A stretch of DNA of 64,000 nt from Prionace glauca (Eukaryota > Chordata > Chondrichthyes > Carcharhiniformes > Carcharhinidae). This document shows positions 1 to 11,300 of this stretch, in pieces; position 1 is the stretch's first letter; each line of letters begins with the position of its first letter. The stretch lies in NCBI GenBank assembly GCA_037974335.1, contig CM075736.1:353684-417683 (forward strand), read 5' to 3'. A model generated the notes under the pieces. It saw nothing but the letters and a program-made list of their open reading frames with translations, was not told where the DNA came from and made no database searches. The translations under genes were made by a program, and so were the position numbers.

Positions 1-296
1 CTGTATCTAACCCGTGCTGTCCCTGTCCTGGGAGTGTTTGATGGGGGGACAGTGTAGAGGGAGCTTTACTCTGTATCTAACCCCGTGCTGTACCTGTCCT
101 GGTAGTGTTTGATGGGGACAGTGTAGAGGGAGCTTTACTCTGTATCTAACCCCATGCTGTACCTGTCTTGGGAGTGTTTGATGGAGACAGCGTAGAGGGA
201 GCTTTACTCTGTATCTAACCCCGTGCTGTACCTGTCCTGGGAGTGTTTGATGGGGGACAGTGTAGATGGGGATTTACTCTCTATCTAACTGGTGCT
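1..296. repeat. 69-70-bp tandem minisatellite, about four copies
   Basis: The motif CTGTATCTAACCCCGTGCTG restarts at about 1, 71, 140 and 209, giving a 69-70-bp period. The last unit decays near 290. The array begins at the window edge, so its true length is unknown. No coding potential is seen. Confidence 0.9.
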
Positions 297-616
297 GTAT
301 TAGTCTTTGGATTGGAAGAGTTAATAGATAACAAAAGAAAGGTTTCCAGACACTGTGTTAATCCCTGAGGCATTTGAACTGTCTCGATCGTCACATGGGA
401 CATTCACCCTTGTGATTTTCCCTTACTTCCTCTTTTGTTCGTCGCTCAGTGGAATGTTCCGGAGTTTCCACACCCTGCTGTACTGACAGAGCGTAGATTA
501 ACTGTGGCAAACAACAGTAGTGGCAATTAGAAAACTCAACTAATCTCTGGGATGGGGGGATGGAGTTTTCTAAAACCCTAAGAAGAGATTGTGAAGGCTG
601 GGCTGGTACCTTTGAT
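297..616. other. No gene recognised
   Basis: This is AT-balanced single-copy-looking sequence. No splice-bounded exon, RNA gene or repeat family could be assigned. Confidence 0.4.
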
Positions 617-1085
617 TCGATTTATTGTTGTCAAATATATTTACAGTGAAAGGTATTGTTTCTTGGGTGCTGTACAGACAAAGCATACCGTTCATAGAGA
701 AGGAAAGGAGAGGGTGCAGAATGTAGTGTTACAGTCACAGCGAGGGTGTAGAGAAAGATCAATTTAATGCGAGATACGTCCATTCAAAAGTCTGACAGCA
801 GCAGGGAAGAAGCTGTTCTTGAGTCGGTCGGTACGGGACCTCAGACTTTTGTATCTTTTTCCCGACGGAAGAAGGTGGAAGAGAGAATGTCCGGGGTGTG
901 GGGGGGGGGGGGGGTGATTAATTATGCAGGCTGCTTTCCCGAGGCAGCGGGAAGTGTAGACAGAGTCAATGGATGGGAGGCTGGTTTGTGTGACGGATTG
1001 GGGTTACATTCACGAGCTTTTGTAGTTCCTTGCGGTCTTGGGCAGAGCAGGAGCCATCACTGTCAATGTTTTATGTGATGAATCT
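617..1085 (-). mobile_element. L2/Rex1-type LINE, 3' end fragment, reversed
   Basis: The segment starts with GATTCGATTTATTGTTGTCA and continues through a stretch also present at 40532, 45657 and 58262. In the long copy at 58262-59960 the minus strand encodes a reverse transcriptase, so this is the 3' end of the same element in reverse orientation. It is 5'-truncated and not coding here. Confidence 0.7.
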
Positions 1086-1089
1086 GTAA

Positions 1090-1345
1090 CAATTGGTGAG
1101 AGTTTGGGGGACTGAGGGGTGATCTTATTGAATCAGATCAGTTCCTGAGGGGTTTTGACAGGCTGCATTCGGAGAGGATGTTTCCTCCTCGTGGTAGGAT
1201 TAAAATAAAGGGTCTCCGGATTAAGACAGAGATGTTTGCAGAGTCAAGGTTATGATCAGATCAGCCAGGGGCTTATCGAACGGGGTAGCAGGCTCGAGGA
1301 GCTGAGTGCCCCTTTCCTGCTTCTAATTTAAATTTCCGTCTGCAG
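1090..1345 (+). mobile_element. CR1-type LINE 3' end remnant
   Basis: The text around GGTGATCTTATTGAATCAGA and GGATGTTTCCTCCTCGTGG matches, in order, the end of the CR1 reverse-transcriptase ORF in better copies (RGDLIE...KLFP block, as at 52050-52150). It is strongly diverged and has no open frame. Confidence 0.6.
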
Positions 1346-1465
1346 TTAGCACCTTTAACCGAGGATTCTCAGAGCAGCGGTTTTGGGACAGGATATGTCA
1401 CTGAGCTCCTCCCAAGGAGCTCATCAGAGACAGAGTGACCACAAACTCAGAGGCCCTATAGGTCA

Positions 1466-1840
1466 ATGATAGAGGGAGAGAGAGACAGGGAGAGAGAAAC
1501 AGAGAAGCAGAGAAAGAAAGGGGGAGTGAGAGGAGAGACAGAGAAAGAGAGAGCAAAGCAGAGACAGACAGACAGAGAGAGGGAAGGAGAAAGAAAGACA
1601 GACAGAGAAAGAGAATCAGAGACAGAGAAAGATACAGACAGAGAGAAAGGGAAACAGACAGTGAAGGAGATAGAGGGAGGGAGAGAGACAGAGAGACAGA
1701 CAGCGACAGAGTAAGAGAGGCAGAGAGAGATAGACCGAGGTAGAGATAGAGAGAGACAGAGCCGCAGAGAGAGAGAGATAGACAGAGAGAGACACAGAGC
1801 GAGAGAGAGACAGAGAGAGACACACACAGGGAGGTGGAGA
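1466..1840. repeat. AG-rich simple repeat (AGAGACAG type)
   Basis: About 370 bp are built almost only from AGAGAC, AGAGAG and AGACAG words, with very few pyrimidines on the plus strand. Serine/leucine-rich or arginine/glutamate-rich open frames follow from the low complexity and are not genes. Confidence 0.95.
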
Positions 1841-2000
1841 GGTTTAGGGAGGGAATTCCAGACTTAGGGCCATCAATGGTGGGGCGATGTGGGGGGGAGT
1901 TACCCTGCCAGCAGTATCACAGGAGGAATTCAGAGAGGTTTGATGCTTAGCGTTACAGACTAATCAACAGCCCAGCCCCTCCCTGAACCACTCCACTGTG

Positions 2001-2266
2001 TCACCTTGGTCCCAGTAAAAAGTCTGACAACACCAGGTTTTAGTCCAACCGATTTATTTGATAATATTCTCACAAGCTTTCGAGGGGGCTGCCTCTTTGT
2101 CAAGTGAATGGAGAGTTCACTCTCCATTCACTTGACAAAGAGGCAGCCCCCTCGAAAGCTTGTGAGAATATTATCAAATAAATCGGTTGGACTAAAACTG
2201 GTGTTGTCAGACTTTTTACTGTGTTTACGCCAGTCCAACGCCGGCATACCCACATCACCTTGGTCC
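2001..2266. mobile_element. Palindromic Penelope-arm element with 12-bp target duplication
   Basis: Positions 2013-2254 form a near-perfect foldback centred at about 2112. The left arm (AAGTCTGACAACACCAGG onward) is the reverse complement of the right arm. The element is bounded by TCACCTTGGTCC at 2001-2012 and again at 2255-2266, a perfect 12-bp target-site duplication. The right arm is the same sequence that ends the Penelope-like copy at 2651-3192, so this looks like a non-autonomous derivative made of two inverted arms. Confidence 0.85.
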
Positions 2267-2529
2267 AGCAGAGGAAGGGTTAACCCTCTTCCCCTCCCAG
2301 GATTTCTCAGCCTCCTGTCCTGAAGCTGTTAACCATTTGTTGGGTTGTGCTGCAGAGGAGACTTTGGACCTTCCAGTATTGAGGGTAGGGCTCCAGTGAC
2401 AGTGTTTTCATTACAGACTCTGAAGCAGGCAGGGGGAATATGTGTGATAATGTTCAACTAGCACAGTCCACCAGAGCAATGGCCTCGACTGCGTACCCTC
2501 TCCAGTTAGTTCCTGCTTTTGTATCAGTT

Positions 2530-3935
2530 TATCCATTCCCGGGACATGGGGGACACTGGCTGGGTCCAGCATTTACCCCCCCCCTTCCTGAATTGCCCCT
2601 TGAGAAAGTGGTGGTGTGAACCCACTGCAGTCCCCATGTGGTGTAGGTACGACAATGCATGAATGAACATCGCTCGACAGTCACCAGGCAAGACTGTTCC
2701 CTTCCTGTTGGCGAACACTTCAGCGGTCACGGGCATTCAGCCTCTGACCTTCGGGTAAGCATTCTCCAAGGCGGCCTTCACGACACACGACCAGCGCAGA
2801 GTCGCTGAACAGAGACTGATAGCCAAGTTCCGCACACATGAGGACGGTCTCAACAGGGATCTTGGGTTCATGTCGCACTATCTGTAACCCCCGTGACTTG
2901 CCTGGGTTTGCAAACCTCACTTACTGTACTGTCTGGAGACAATACACATCTCTGTAACCTGTGATCAGAGCTCCTTCCACTCACATTATCAGCCACTTTA
3001 AGACTTGAACAGCAGGTTAGGTGTAAAGATTCGCATTCTAATCAGCAACTGTCTGTGCTTTATATGCTCTGTCTGAGGCCAGAACTCTCCATTCACCTGA
3101 CGAAGAGGGTAACCTCGAAAGCTTGCTTGCTTGTGAGAATATTATCAAATAAATCGGTTGAACTAAAACCTGGTGTTGTCAGACTTTTTACTGTGTAGGT
3201 ACACCCACAGTGCTGTTAGGGAGGGAGAGTCCCTGATTTAAACCCAGCGACAGTGAAGAACGGCCGATATATTTCCCAGTCGGATGGTGAGTGACTCGGA
3301 GGGGAACCTCCAGGTGGGGGGTGTTCCAGGTATCTGCTGCCCTTGTCCTTCTAGATGGTAGAGGTGGTGGGTTTGGAAGGTGCTGCCTAAGGAGCCTTGG
3401 TGATTTGCTGCAGGGCATCTTGTTAGATGGTACACACGGCTGTCACTGTGCGTCGGGGGGTGGAGGGGAGTGAGTGTTTGTGGTTAGCGTGTCGATCGAG
3501 CGGGGCTGCTTTGTCCTGGATGGTGTCGAGCTTCTCGAGTGTTGTTGGGGCCGCACTCATCCAGGCGAGTGGGGGAGTATTCCAGCACACTCCTGACTTG
3601 TGTCCTTGTAGATGGTGGACAGGTTTTGGGGAGTCAGGAGGTGAGTTACTGTCTGCAGGATTCCCAGTCTCTGACCTGCTCTGGGAGCCACAGTATTTAT
3701 ATGGCTGGGTCCCAGTTCAATTTCTGGTCAATGGTAACCCCCAGGATGTTGATAGTGGGAGGGATTCAGTGATGGTGACCCCCAGGATGTTGATAGTGAG
3801 AGATTCAGCAATGGTGATGCCATTGAATGCCACAGTTAGAGTGTTGGTGAGGGTCATGGCCTGGCATTGGCACGGTGTGTGTGTTATCTGCCACTTTGTC
3901 AGCCCGACCCTGGATACTGTTGAATAGATCTGAGT
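2530..3935 (-). mobile_element. LINE-like dispersed repeat, reversed, split by an insertion
   Basis: Segments 2530-2650 and 3193-3935 belong together: the words GTGGTGTAGGTAC and ACACCCACAGTGCTG become contiguous once the insertion at 2651-3192 and its duplicated 10 bp are set aside. A shorter copy of the same family is at 41590-41870. The right part includes a doubled block (CCCCCAGGATGTTGATAGTG at about 3739 and 3780). I read it as an old LINE 3' region on the minus strand, but no reverse-transcriptase motif is readable, so the class is uncertain. Confidence 0.45.
2641..3202 (+). mobile_element. Penelope-like element, truncated copy with 10-bp target duplication
   Basis: Positions 2651-3192 lie between two copies of GTGTAGGTAC (2641-2650 and 3193-3202). 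The plus strand translates, with interruptions, to the end of a GIY-YIG endonuclease region: MNEHRSTVTRQDCSLPVGEH, then FSGHGHSASDLRVSILQGG and HEDGLNRDLGFMSHY. The copy then runs through untranslated sequence into the terminal arm ending CAGACTTTTTACT. It is 5'-truncated within the endonuclease domain. The same protein block is found on the minus strand at 26800-27104. Confidence 0.75.
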
Positions 3936-4358
3936 TGCAAGTAGAGAGATGGGAAATTTGAAGAATTCTGAGGCTTTGGTAAACCTGAACGATTTTCTCA
4001 GTCACTTACCCCAGCCGAGAGCCACTTCCCGGTTTCACTTCCTGCTCTGGCCTTCCAGCAAGTTCCCAGTCCTGGAAAGGGAAAATCCTTCTCTCTCTCT
4101 CAATGTTTCAATCCCTCATTCATGCAACTTCCACACCCTGAAACCAAAATCACCAGAAACAGCTGATGATGTATTTGGGATCTTGCTGTGCTTGATGGCC
4201 TCTTCCACATTGCAACAACGACCTCACCACCCCCCTCCCCCAACCCCGAAGAGTTCAGGTGGCCCACATGCTGGGACGCAATGAGACAGGGGGCAGAGGC
4301 GCTAGGGCAATGCACGCATTCCATTGGACGGTTGGTAGTTGGACAGTGGTGAGGTTTC
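3936..4358. other. No gene recognised
   Basis: Unassigned sequence with C-rich patches near 4220-4250. No exon or repeat family was recognised. Confidence 0.4.
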
Positions 4359-5045
4359 ATAGAATCACAGCGATATACAGCTCGGAAACAGGCCCTTCAG
4401 CCCAACCCATCCATGATGACCAGGCTTCCGATACTCAACTAGTCCCATTTGTCTGCATTTGCCCCCCCCCAACCCCGTATCCCCCTAAACCTTTTCCCAT
4501 CGATGCGCCTGCCCAAATATCTTTTAAATGTTGCCACCTACCACCTCCTCTGGCAGCTCATACCCTACACGCACCATCCTCTGTGTGAAAAAGTTTGCCT
4601 CTCTGGTCCCATTTCTCACCTTAACCCTCTGCCCTTTAGTTTTGGACTCCCCTACCCTGGGGAAAAGACTCCAGCTCTTCACCTTATCTATGCCCCTCAT
4701 GCATTTATAAATCTCTATAAACCCCTCATTCTCCTACACCCAGGAAAAGAATTCCAGCTTCTCCATGTAATTCAAGCTTTCCAATCCTGGAAACATCCTG
4801 TCAATCTTTTCATCCACCCTTTCCAGTTTAGTAACATTCTTCCTGTAGCAGGTGTGACCAGAATTGTACACAGTTCTCCGGATGTGACCTTGCTTAATGC
4901 CTTGTATAGTTGTAACATAACACCCCTGTACTCAATGCTCTGAAGGGAAGTGTACCAAATGCCTTCTCCACCACCCTGTCTATCTGTGACACCACTTTCC
5001 AGGAACGGTATTCCTGCACCCATCAGGCCTCACTATTCAACGACA
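4359..5045 (-). mobile_element. CR1-type LINE 3' part, reversed
   Basis: Read on the minus strand, the segment gives the end of the CR1 reverse-transcriptase ORF: an SIEYRGVMLQLYKAL block followed by a CTILVTPATGRMLLNW block, comparable to LQLYRTLVR and YCVQFW in better copies at 51850-51920. It ends in the 3' UTR near 4359 (CATAGAATCACAGCGATA). It is old and broken in several places. Confidence 0.7.
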
Positions 5046-5054
5046 CTCCTACTG

Positions 5055-5150
5055 TACAAGCTTTGACAAAGGATCATCTGGACTCGAAACATCAGCTCTT
5101 TTCTCTCCTTACCGACACTACCAGGCCTGCTGAGATTTTCCACAATTTTT
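5055..5150 (+). repeat. Dispersed repeat, left part, split by an insertion
   Basis: The text CTGGACTCGAAACATCAGCT to GAGATTTTCCACAATTTTTC is continued at about 6390-6440 (GGTTTCAGGTTCCAGCATCC). This suggests that 5151-6389 was inserted into, or assembled within, one dispersed repeat. The class is not known to me. Confidence 0.45.
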
Positions 5151-5154
5151 CTTT

Positions 5155-5560
5155 TGGGGGTGGCAAGGTGGCTCAGTTATTCGTCCATCACCGTCGATGG
5201 GGACCTCGACACCATGAGTTATTTTGAGGCTGGTTGCGATGTGTCTGAAGATAACTGATCAGGGCCAACTCGGGCAGGGAATGTCCTGGTACGTATTGGA
5301 CAGACTCGTGTAGACATTGTGGTTGTTGCGCTGGTGGCTCTGGACTTGGCGCAGCTCGTGATTAAGTTGTGTTTCAGTAATGCACCTTGCTTCATGAGCT
5401 TGGCAGCCTCTGTGGGTGAGGCAGGGCGGTTTTGTGCCAGCATTTCCCAGATGGTCGTGTCAATGTCAAGCGACTTCAGGGAGGGGCTTTGAGTGTGTCT
5501 TTGTAATGTTTCTTCCATGCGAGCGTCTTCCAGCAGAGAGTTCCCCAAAAAGAGCTGCTT
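5155..5560 (-). mobile_element. LINE ORF2 C-terminus with degenerate zinc finger
   Basis: The minus strand reads ETLQRHTQSPSLKSLDIDTT, then IWEMLAQNRPAS, and later VCPIRTRTFPARVG. This is the pattern of a LINE family whose ORF2 ends in an SLK...DIDT...WE..AQ.RP block followed by a CPxCxRxFxARIG zinc finger. Here the second cysteine of the finger is missing and the histidines are lost, so the domain is dead. The element has no match to the CR1 copies elsewhere in the window. Confidence 0.5.
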
Positions 5561-5589
5561 GGGTATGAACAGGGCACTGATGATGGTGT

Positions 5590-6075
5590 CGAAACTAGCA
5601 CTTGATTTGGATTAAAGTGAGGGAGAGTTGCGCAGCAACAGCCTCACTCTCTCTTCCCAATTCCCATCGGGATCCAGTGGCAAGAGTCTAGACGGCTGGA
5701 GATGGGACTAGGCGCAGTGGAAGACCAGGACGTCTGTGTCGTGTCCTGCTCTTTACGTTCCACGACGCTCGCAGAGACCACCTTCTTGACCATTGGACCT
5801 TCCATTGGTCTCGTCCACTCAATCTGCCAGACTCTGTCTTCACACACTGGGATAGACATCACCCTATCTCACCGAGGGTTGAGACCCGTTGGTTAACCTC
5901 ACCTGGTTTAGCAGGCTTGTTGAAGCCATTGCCCGGGGTGTGGCTGCTGTCGCAGCTTCAGGGGAGCCACGGGTGAGAGCTGAGTGCCAGGTGGGGACAA
6001 AGGATGGACAAAACCGCCCTGAAAGGACGTGACATGTTCCCCCACCAGAGGTATTACCCCCTCCCTGACACCCCT
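5590..6075. repeat. Unclassified moderately GC-rich sequence, probably repeat
   Basis: The stretch from TGAGGGAGAGTTGCGCAGCA to CCTGACACCCCTGTATA sits between a LINE remnant and a SINE. Overlapping short frames on both strands show no recognisable protein. It is probably an old mobile-element internal region, but I could not assign it. Confidence 0.3.
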
Positions 6076-6077
6076 GT

Positions 6078-6390
6078 ATAGACACGGTAGCACAGTGATT
6101 AGCACTGCTGCCTACACAGCACCAGGGACCTGGGTTCGACTCCCAGCTTGGGTCACTGTCTGTGTGGAGTCTGCACGTTCTCCCCGTGTCTCTGCGTGGG
6201 TTTCCTCCGGGTGCTCTGGTTCCCTCCCACAGTGCAAAAGATGTTCTGATTAGTCGCATTGGCTGTGCTAAATTCTACCTCAGTGAACCTAAACAGAGTG
6301 TGACGACTAGAGGATTTTCACAGTAACTTCATTGCAGTGATAATGTAAGCCTCCTTGTGATACTAATAAATAAATAAACTTTAAACACTT
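6078..6390 (+). mobile_element. tRNA-headed SINE (HE1-like), full length
   Basis: The tRNA-like head carries box A (AGTGATTAGCACTGCTGCC) and box B (GGGTTCGACTCCCAG). It is followed by the body CTGTCTGTGTGGAGTCTGCA and the tail AATAAATAAATAAACTTTAA. The family name HE1 is from memory of elasmobranch SINEs; the structure itself is directly visible. Confidence 0.85.
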
Positions 6391-6526
6391 TTGGTTTCAG
6401 GTTCCAGCATCCACAGTAATCTGCTTTTATCCTGTGTAAATCCTGCCCTGGCTTCTCTTGCCAAAATGCAAGTCTTCCAACAATTTTGTTTTTTCTCAAT
6501 ATTTTCTGTGACGTTTTATGTTTTGA

Positions 6527-6712
6527 CGTGGAGATGCCGGTGTTGGACTGGGGTGGGCACAGTTAGAAGTCTCACAACACCAGGTTAGAGTCCCAGAGGT
6601 TTATTTGGTAGCACAAGCTTTCAGAGTCACACCTGACGAAGGAGCAGTGCTCTAAAAGCTCGTGCTGCCAAATAAACCTGTTGGACTTTAACCTAGTGTT
6701 GTAAGTTTTGTC
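6527..6712. mobile_element. Palindromic Penelope-arm element, diverged
   Basis: The left arm GGTGTTGGACTGGGGTGGGC with TCTCACAACACCAGG is mirrored by CCTGTTGGACTTTAACCTAG. A GACGAAGGAGCAG loop lies between. The arms have diverged from each other, and the target duplication is at best GTTTTG, so this is an older copy. Confidence 0.75.
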
Positions 6713-6726
6713 TACAAACTCAGCAT

Positions 6727-7300
6727 GCTGTAGAATGTTATGTTGAGGTTGTATACGACATTGGTGAGGCCGAAAATAGAGTATTGTGTGCAGTTTTAGT
6801 CCTTAATTACAGGAAAGGATATTAATAAGGTTGAAAGAGTGCAGAGAAGGTTTACAAGGATGTTGCCGGGACTTGAGAAGCTGAGTTACAGAGAGAGATT
6901 GAATAGGTTAGGACTTTATTCCTGGAGCGTGGAAGAATGAGGGAGATTTGATAGAGGTGTATAAGATTACGACGGGTACAGATAGAGTGAATGCAAGCAG
7001 GCTTTTTCCACTGAGGCTAGGGGGAGAAAAAAACTAGAGGGCATGGGTTAAGGGTGAAGGGGGAATATTAGGAGGGGCTTCTTCACATAGAGAGTGGAGG
7101 GAGTGTGGAATGAGCTGCCAGATAAAGTGGTAAATACAGGGTCACTTTTAACGTTCAAGAAAAGCTTGGACAGTAAATGGATGAGAGGGAGGGATATGGT
7201 CCAAGTGCAGGTCAGTGGGACTAGGCAGAAAAATGGTTCGGCACAGACAAGAAGGGACAAAAGGCCTGTTTCTGAGCTGTAATGTTCTACGGTTCTAAGT
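6727..7300 (+). mobile_element. CR1-type LINE, 5'-truncated 3' end
   Basis: The plus strand encodes the end of the CR1 reverse-transcriptase ORF (RVQRRFTRMLPGLEKLSYR block at 6837-6895, then VWNELPDKV at 7106-7132). The 3' end is AAGGCCTGTTTCTGAGCTGT. The same 3' end closes the LINE at 17690-18866 and occurs in the element at 61434-64000, so all three are one subfamily. Confidence 0.8.
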
Positions 7301-7379
7301 CTGTGTGGCCATCTGTAGGTTAACTATAAGTTTGAGAATTATTGACAAATATACAGTAGAGATTTCTCCTCGAAGAGAA

Positions 7380-7603
7380 ATGGGAGGGTGAAGGGGGCGT
7401 GGCCGGCGGGAAGCCCATGCCTAATATGGTCGGTGACGAAGGTGGGGATTCCCGCCCTGGATGATGATTTGGAGTGAATCATTTTCCGGGGGCAAATTTC
7501 TCGTAATGAGACAAGAGTGACAAAACTCCTTCCTCACTCCGAGCACGTTTTATATTCACATTGGCGAGATCGGCCGTTGGATCCAGCAGCAGAGAGCAAC
7601 TCT
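7380..7603 (+). promoter_or_regulatory. Candidate promoter and non-coding first exon of the BTG3-like gene
   Basis: Upstream of a good splice donor (CT/GTAAGTA, exon end 7603) lie a GC box (GGGGGCGTGGCC at about 7396) and a TATA-like TTTATATT at 7548-7555. A short untranslated exon starting near 7580 would fit. The first coding exon at 15902 begins with an acceptor and 15 bases of leader, so an upstream untranslated exon is required. That this is the one is inference; nothing else upstream looked better. Confidence 0.35.
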
Positions 7604-7609
7604 GTAAGT

Positions 7610-8339
7610 AGTATTTTACAACAAATAAATGAAATTTACATTGAAACTGACCTGGGCAAAAAGTTTAGAAAACTTTTAGAAAAGTTATTTTCAAAAGTTC
7701 GCGCTGAACATTTTTCTTAGTAATGAAAATTAGACTGCCAACTATCTTTCAACAATCTCAGAGGAAATATATTCTTCAGGGGGAGAAATATATTTTTCGA
7801 AGTTATTTAGAAGTTTGTTTTGTGAATGTTTGTGTCTCACGTGCTCACTGTGTCACTTTAGGGAGTGTGATACAGTAACTCGCTCCTTCGCTCTGTTTGA
7901 GTGATACATTTCCCAGCGATGCTCCCCACACTTCTTTAACCTCAACATTTTCTGTTTCTTTATCGTTTTAATTAATAATTCATCTGTAATTAATCCTTGT
8001 GTTCAACGGTTTCACAAGAGCCCCCCCCCCCCCCCCACCCCGTCTCCAGCGGAACCGATGATCCTGTTACAGGAATCATTATAATTTTTGGGACAGGGAG
8101 TCACTCAGTGGAGGGAACAATTCATTTTCTCACCCCTTTTAGTTTGGGCCGTGTGATGTTGATGTGACGGTGCCTCATGTAAACCCGGGGGGGGTGGGGA
8201 ACAGCACGGGGCGGGAGGGTACCGGGGAGGGGGAGGGGGAGGGGGGGGGTCCGGCAGCATTCTTATGATTAATTCATGGATGGTGAGGGGGTGAAAGAAT
8301 TTCGAGGATTAATAGAGTTGGACATTGGAGTGGGGATGG
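7610..8339. other. No coding sequence; presumed intron 1 of the BTG3-like gene
   Basis: AT-rich sequence to about 8020, then poly-C and poly-G runs leading into the minisatellite. No exon is recognised. Confidence 0.4.
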
Positions 8340-11300
8340 GGGGGGTATGTGTGTGTGGGTGTGTGTGTGTGGGGGGGGGGCGGGTTGCGTGTGTGTGTGT
8401 GAGGAGTGTGTGTGTGTGAGGGGGGTATGTGTGTCAGTGTTGGGGGTGGGGGGGGAGTTTGTGACAGTGTGGGGGGTGGGGGGGGTTTGTGTCAGTGTGG
8501 GGGGTGGGGGTGGTTTGTGTCAGTGTCGGGGGTGGGGGGGGGTTTGTGTTAGTGTGGGGGGTGGGGGGGGTTTGTGTCAGTGTGGGGGGTGGGGGTGGTT
8601 TGTGTCAGTGTCGGGGGTGGGGGGGGTTTGTGTCAGTGTGGGGGGTGGGGGGGAGTTTGTGACAGTGTCGGGGGTGGGGGTGGTTTGTGTCAGTGTCGGG
8701 GGTGGGGGGGGGTTGTGTCAGTGTGGGGGGTGGGGGGGGATTGTGTCAGTGTGGGGGGTGGGGGGGGGTTGTGTCAGTGTGGGGAGTGGGGGGGGGTTAG
8801 TGTCAGTGTGGGGGGTGGGGGGGGTTTGTGTCAGTGTGGGGGGTGGGGGTGGTTTGTGTCAGTGTCGGGGGTGGGGGGGGGTTTGTGTCAGTGTGGGGGG
8901 TGGGGGGGGTTTGTGTCAGTGTGGGGGGTGGGGGGGTTTGTGTCAGTGTCGGGGGTGGGGGGGGTTTGTGTCAGTGTCGGGGGTGGGGGGGGTTTGTGTC
9001 AGTGCCGGGGGTGGGGGGGTTTGTGTCAGTGCCGGGGGTGGGGGGGTTTGTGTCGGTGGGGGGGGGTTTGTGTCAGTGTCGGGGGTGGGGGGTTTGTGTC
9101 AGTGTCGGGGGTGGAGGGGGTTTGTGTCAGTGTGGGGGGTGAGGGGGGGTTTGTGTCAGTGTGGGGGTGAGGGGGGGGTTTGTGTCAGTGTGGGGGGTGG
9201 GGGGGGTTTGTGTCAGTGTGGGGGGTGGGGGGGTTGTGTCAGTGTGGGGGGTGGGGGGGGGGTTGTGTCAGTGTGGGGGGTGGGGGTGGTTTGTGTCAGT
9301 GTCGGGGGTGGGGGGGGTTTGTGTCAGTGTGGGGGGTGGGGGGGAGTTTGTGACAGTGTCGGGGGTGGGGGTGGTTTGTGTCAGTGTCGGGGGTGGGGGG
9401 GGGTTTGTGTCAGTGTGGGGGGTGGGGGGGGATTGTGTCAGTGTGGGGGGTGGGGGGGGGTTGTGTCAGTGTGGGGAGTGGGGGGGGGTTAGTGTCAGTG
9501 TGGGGGGTGGGGGGGGTTTGTGTCAGTGTGGGGGGTGGGGGGGGGTTGTGTCAGTGTCGGGGGTGGGGGTGGTTTGTGTCAGTGTCGGGGGTGGGGGGGG
9601 GGTTTGTGTCAGTGTGGGGGGTGGGGGGGGTTTGTGTCAGTGTGGGGGGTGAGGGGGGGTTTGTGTCAGTGTGGGGGGTGAGGGGGGGGGTTGTGTCAGT
9701 GTGGGGGGTGGGGGGGGTTTGTGTCAGTGTGGGGGGTGGGGGGGTTGTGTCAGTGTGGGGGGTGGCGGGGGGGTTGTGTCAGTGTGGGGGGTGGGGGGGT
9801 TTGTGTCAGTGTGGGGGTGGGGGGGGGGGTTTGTGTCAGTGTGGGGGGTGGGGGGGGTTTGTGTCAGTGTGGGGGGTGGGGGGGGTTTGTGTCAGTGTGG
9901 GGGGGGGGGTTGTGTCAGTGTGGGGGGTGGGGGGGGTTTGTGTCAGTGTGGGGGGTGGGGGGGGTTTGTGTCAGTGTGGGGGGTGGGGGGGGGTTTGTGT
10001 CAGTGTGGGGAGTGGGGGGGGGTTTGTGTCAGTGTCTGGGGTGGGGGGGTTTGTGCCGGGGGTGGGGGGGGTTTGTGTCAGTGTGGGGGGTGGGGGGGTT
10101 TGTGTCAGTGTGGGGGGTGGGGGGGGTTTGTGTCAGTGTGGGGAGTGGGGGGGGGTTTGTGTCAGTGTGGGGGGTGGGGGGGTTTGTGTCAGTGTGGGGG
10201 GTGGGGGGGGTTTGTGTCAGTGTGGGGAGTGGGGGGGGGTTGTGTCAGTGTGGGGGGTGGGGGGGTTTGTGTCAGTGTGGGGGGTGGGGGGGGTTTGTGT
10301 CAGTGTGGGGGGTGGGGGGGTTTGTGTCAGTGTGGGGAGTGGGGGGGGGTTTGTGTCAGTGTCTGGGGTGGGGGGGTTTGTGCCAGGGGTGGGGGGGGGG
10401 TTTGTGCCGGGGGTGGAGGGGGGTTTGTGCCGGGGGTGGGGGGGGTTTGTGTCAGTGTGGGGGGTGGGGGGGTTTGTGTCAGTGTGGGGGGTGGGGGGGT
10501 TTGTGCCGGGGGTGGAGGGGGTTTGTGTCAGTGTGGGGGGTGGGGGGGAGTTTGTGTCAGTGTGGGGGGTGGGGGGGTTTGTGTCAGTGTGGGGGGTGGG
10601 GGGGTTTGTGCCAGGGGTGGGGGGTGGGTTGTGTCAGTGTGGGGGGTGGGGGGGTTTGTGCCGGGGGTGGGGGGGGTTTGTGTCAGTGTGGGAGGTGGGG
10701 GGGGTTTGTGTCAGTGTGGGGGGTGGGGGGGGTTTGTGTCAGTGTTGGGGGTGGGGGGGTTTGTGTCAGTGTGGGGAGTGGGGGGGGGTTTGTGTCAGTG
10801 TCGGGGGTGGGGGGGGTTTGTGTCAGTGTCGGGGGTGGGGGGGGTTTGTGTCAGTGTCGGGGTGGGGGGGGTTTGTGTCAGTGTGGGGAGTGGGGGGGGG
10901 TTTGTGTCAGTGTCGGGGGTGGGGGGGGTTTGTGTCAGTGTGGGGGGTGGAGGGGGTTTGTGTCAGTGTGGGGGGTGGGGGGGGGTTTGTGTCAGTGTCG
11001 GGGGTGGGGGGGGTTGTGTCAGTGTGGGGGGTGGGGGGGGGTTTGTGTCAGTGTCGGGGGTGGGGGGGTTGTGTCAGTGTGGGGAGTGGGGGGGTTTGTG
11101 TCAGTGTGGGGGGTGGGGGGGGTTTGTGTCAGTGTGGGGGGAGGGGGGTTGTGTCAGTGTGGGGGGTGGGGGGGGTTTGTGTCAGTGTGGGGGGTGGGGG
11201 GGGTTTGTGTCAGTGTGGGGGGTGGGGGGGGTTTGTGTCAGTGTGGGGGGTGGGGGGGGTTTGTGTCAGTGTGGGGAGTGGGGGGGGGGTTTGTGTCAGT

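Noticed and set aside
1398-1827. Ser/Leu-rich and Arg/Glu-rich frames in the AG-rich tract
   Set aside because: Simple-sequence composition; several overlapping frames on both strands are open together.
3427-3927. 166-codon open frame
   Set aside because: It runs antisense through a reversed LINE-like repeat, with no recognisable domain and a doubled 40-bp block typical of the repeat.
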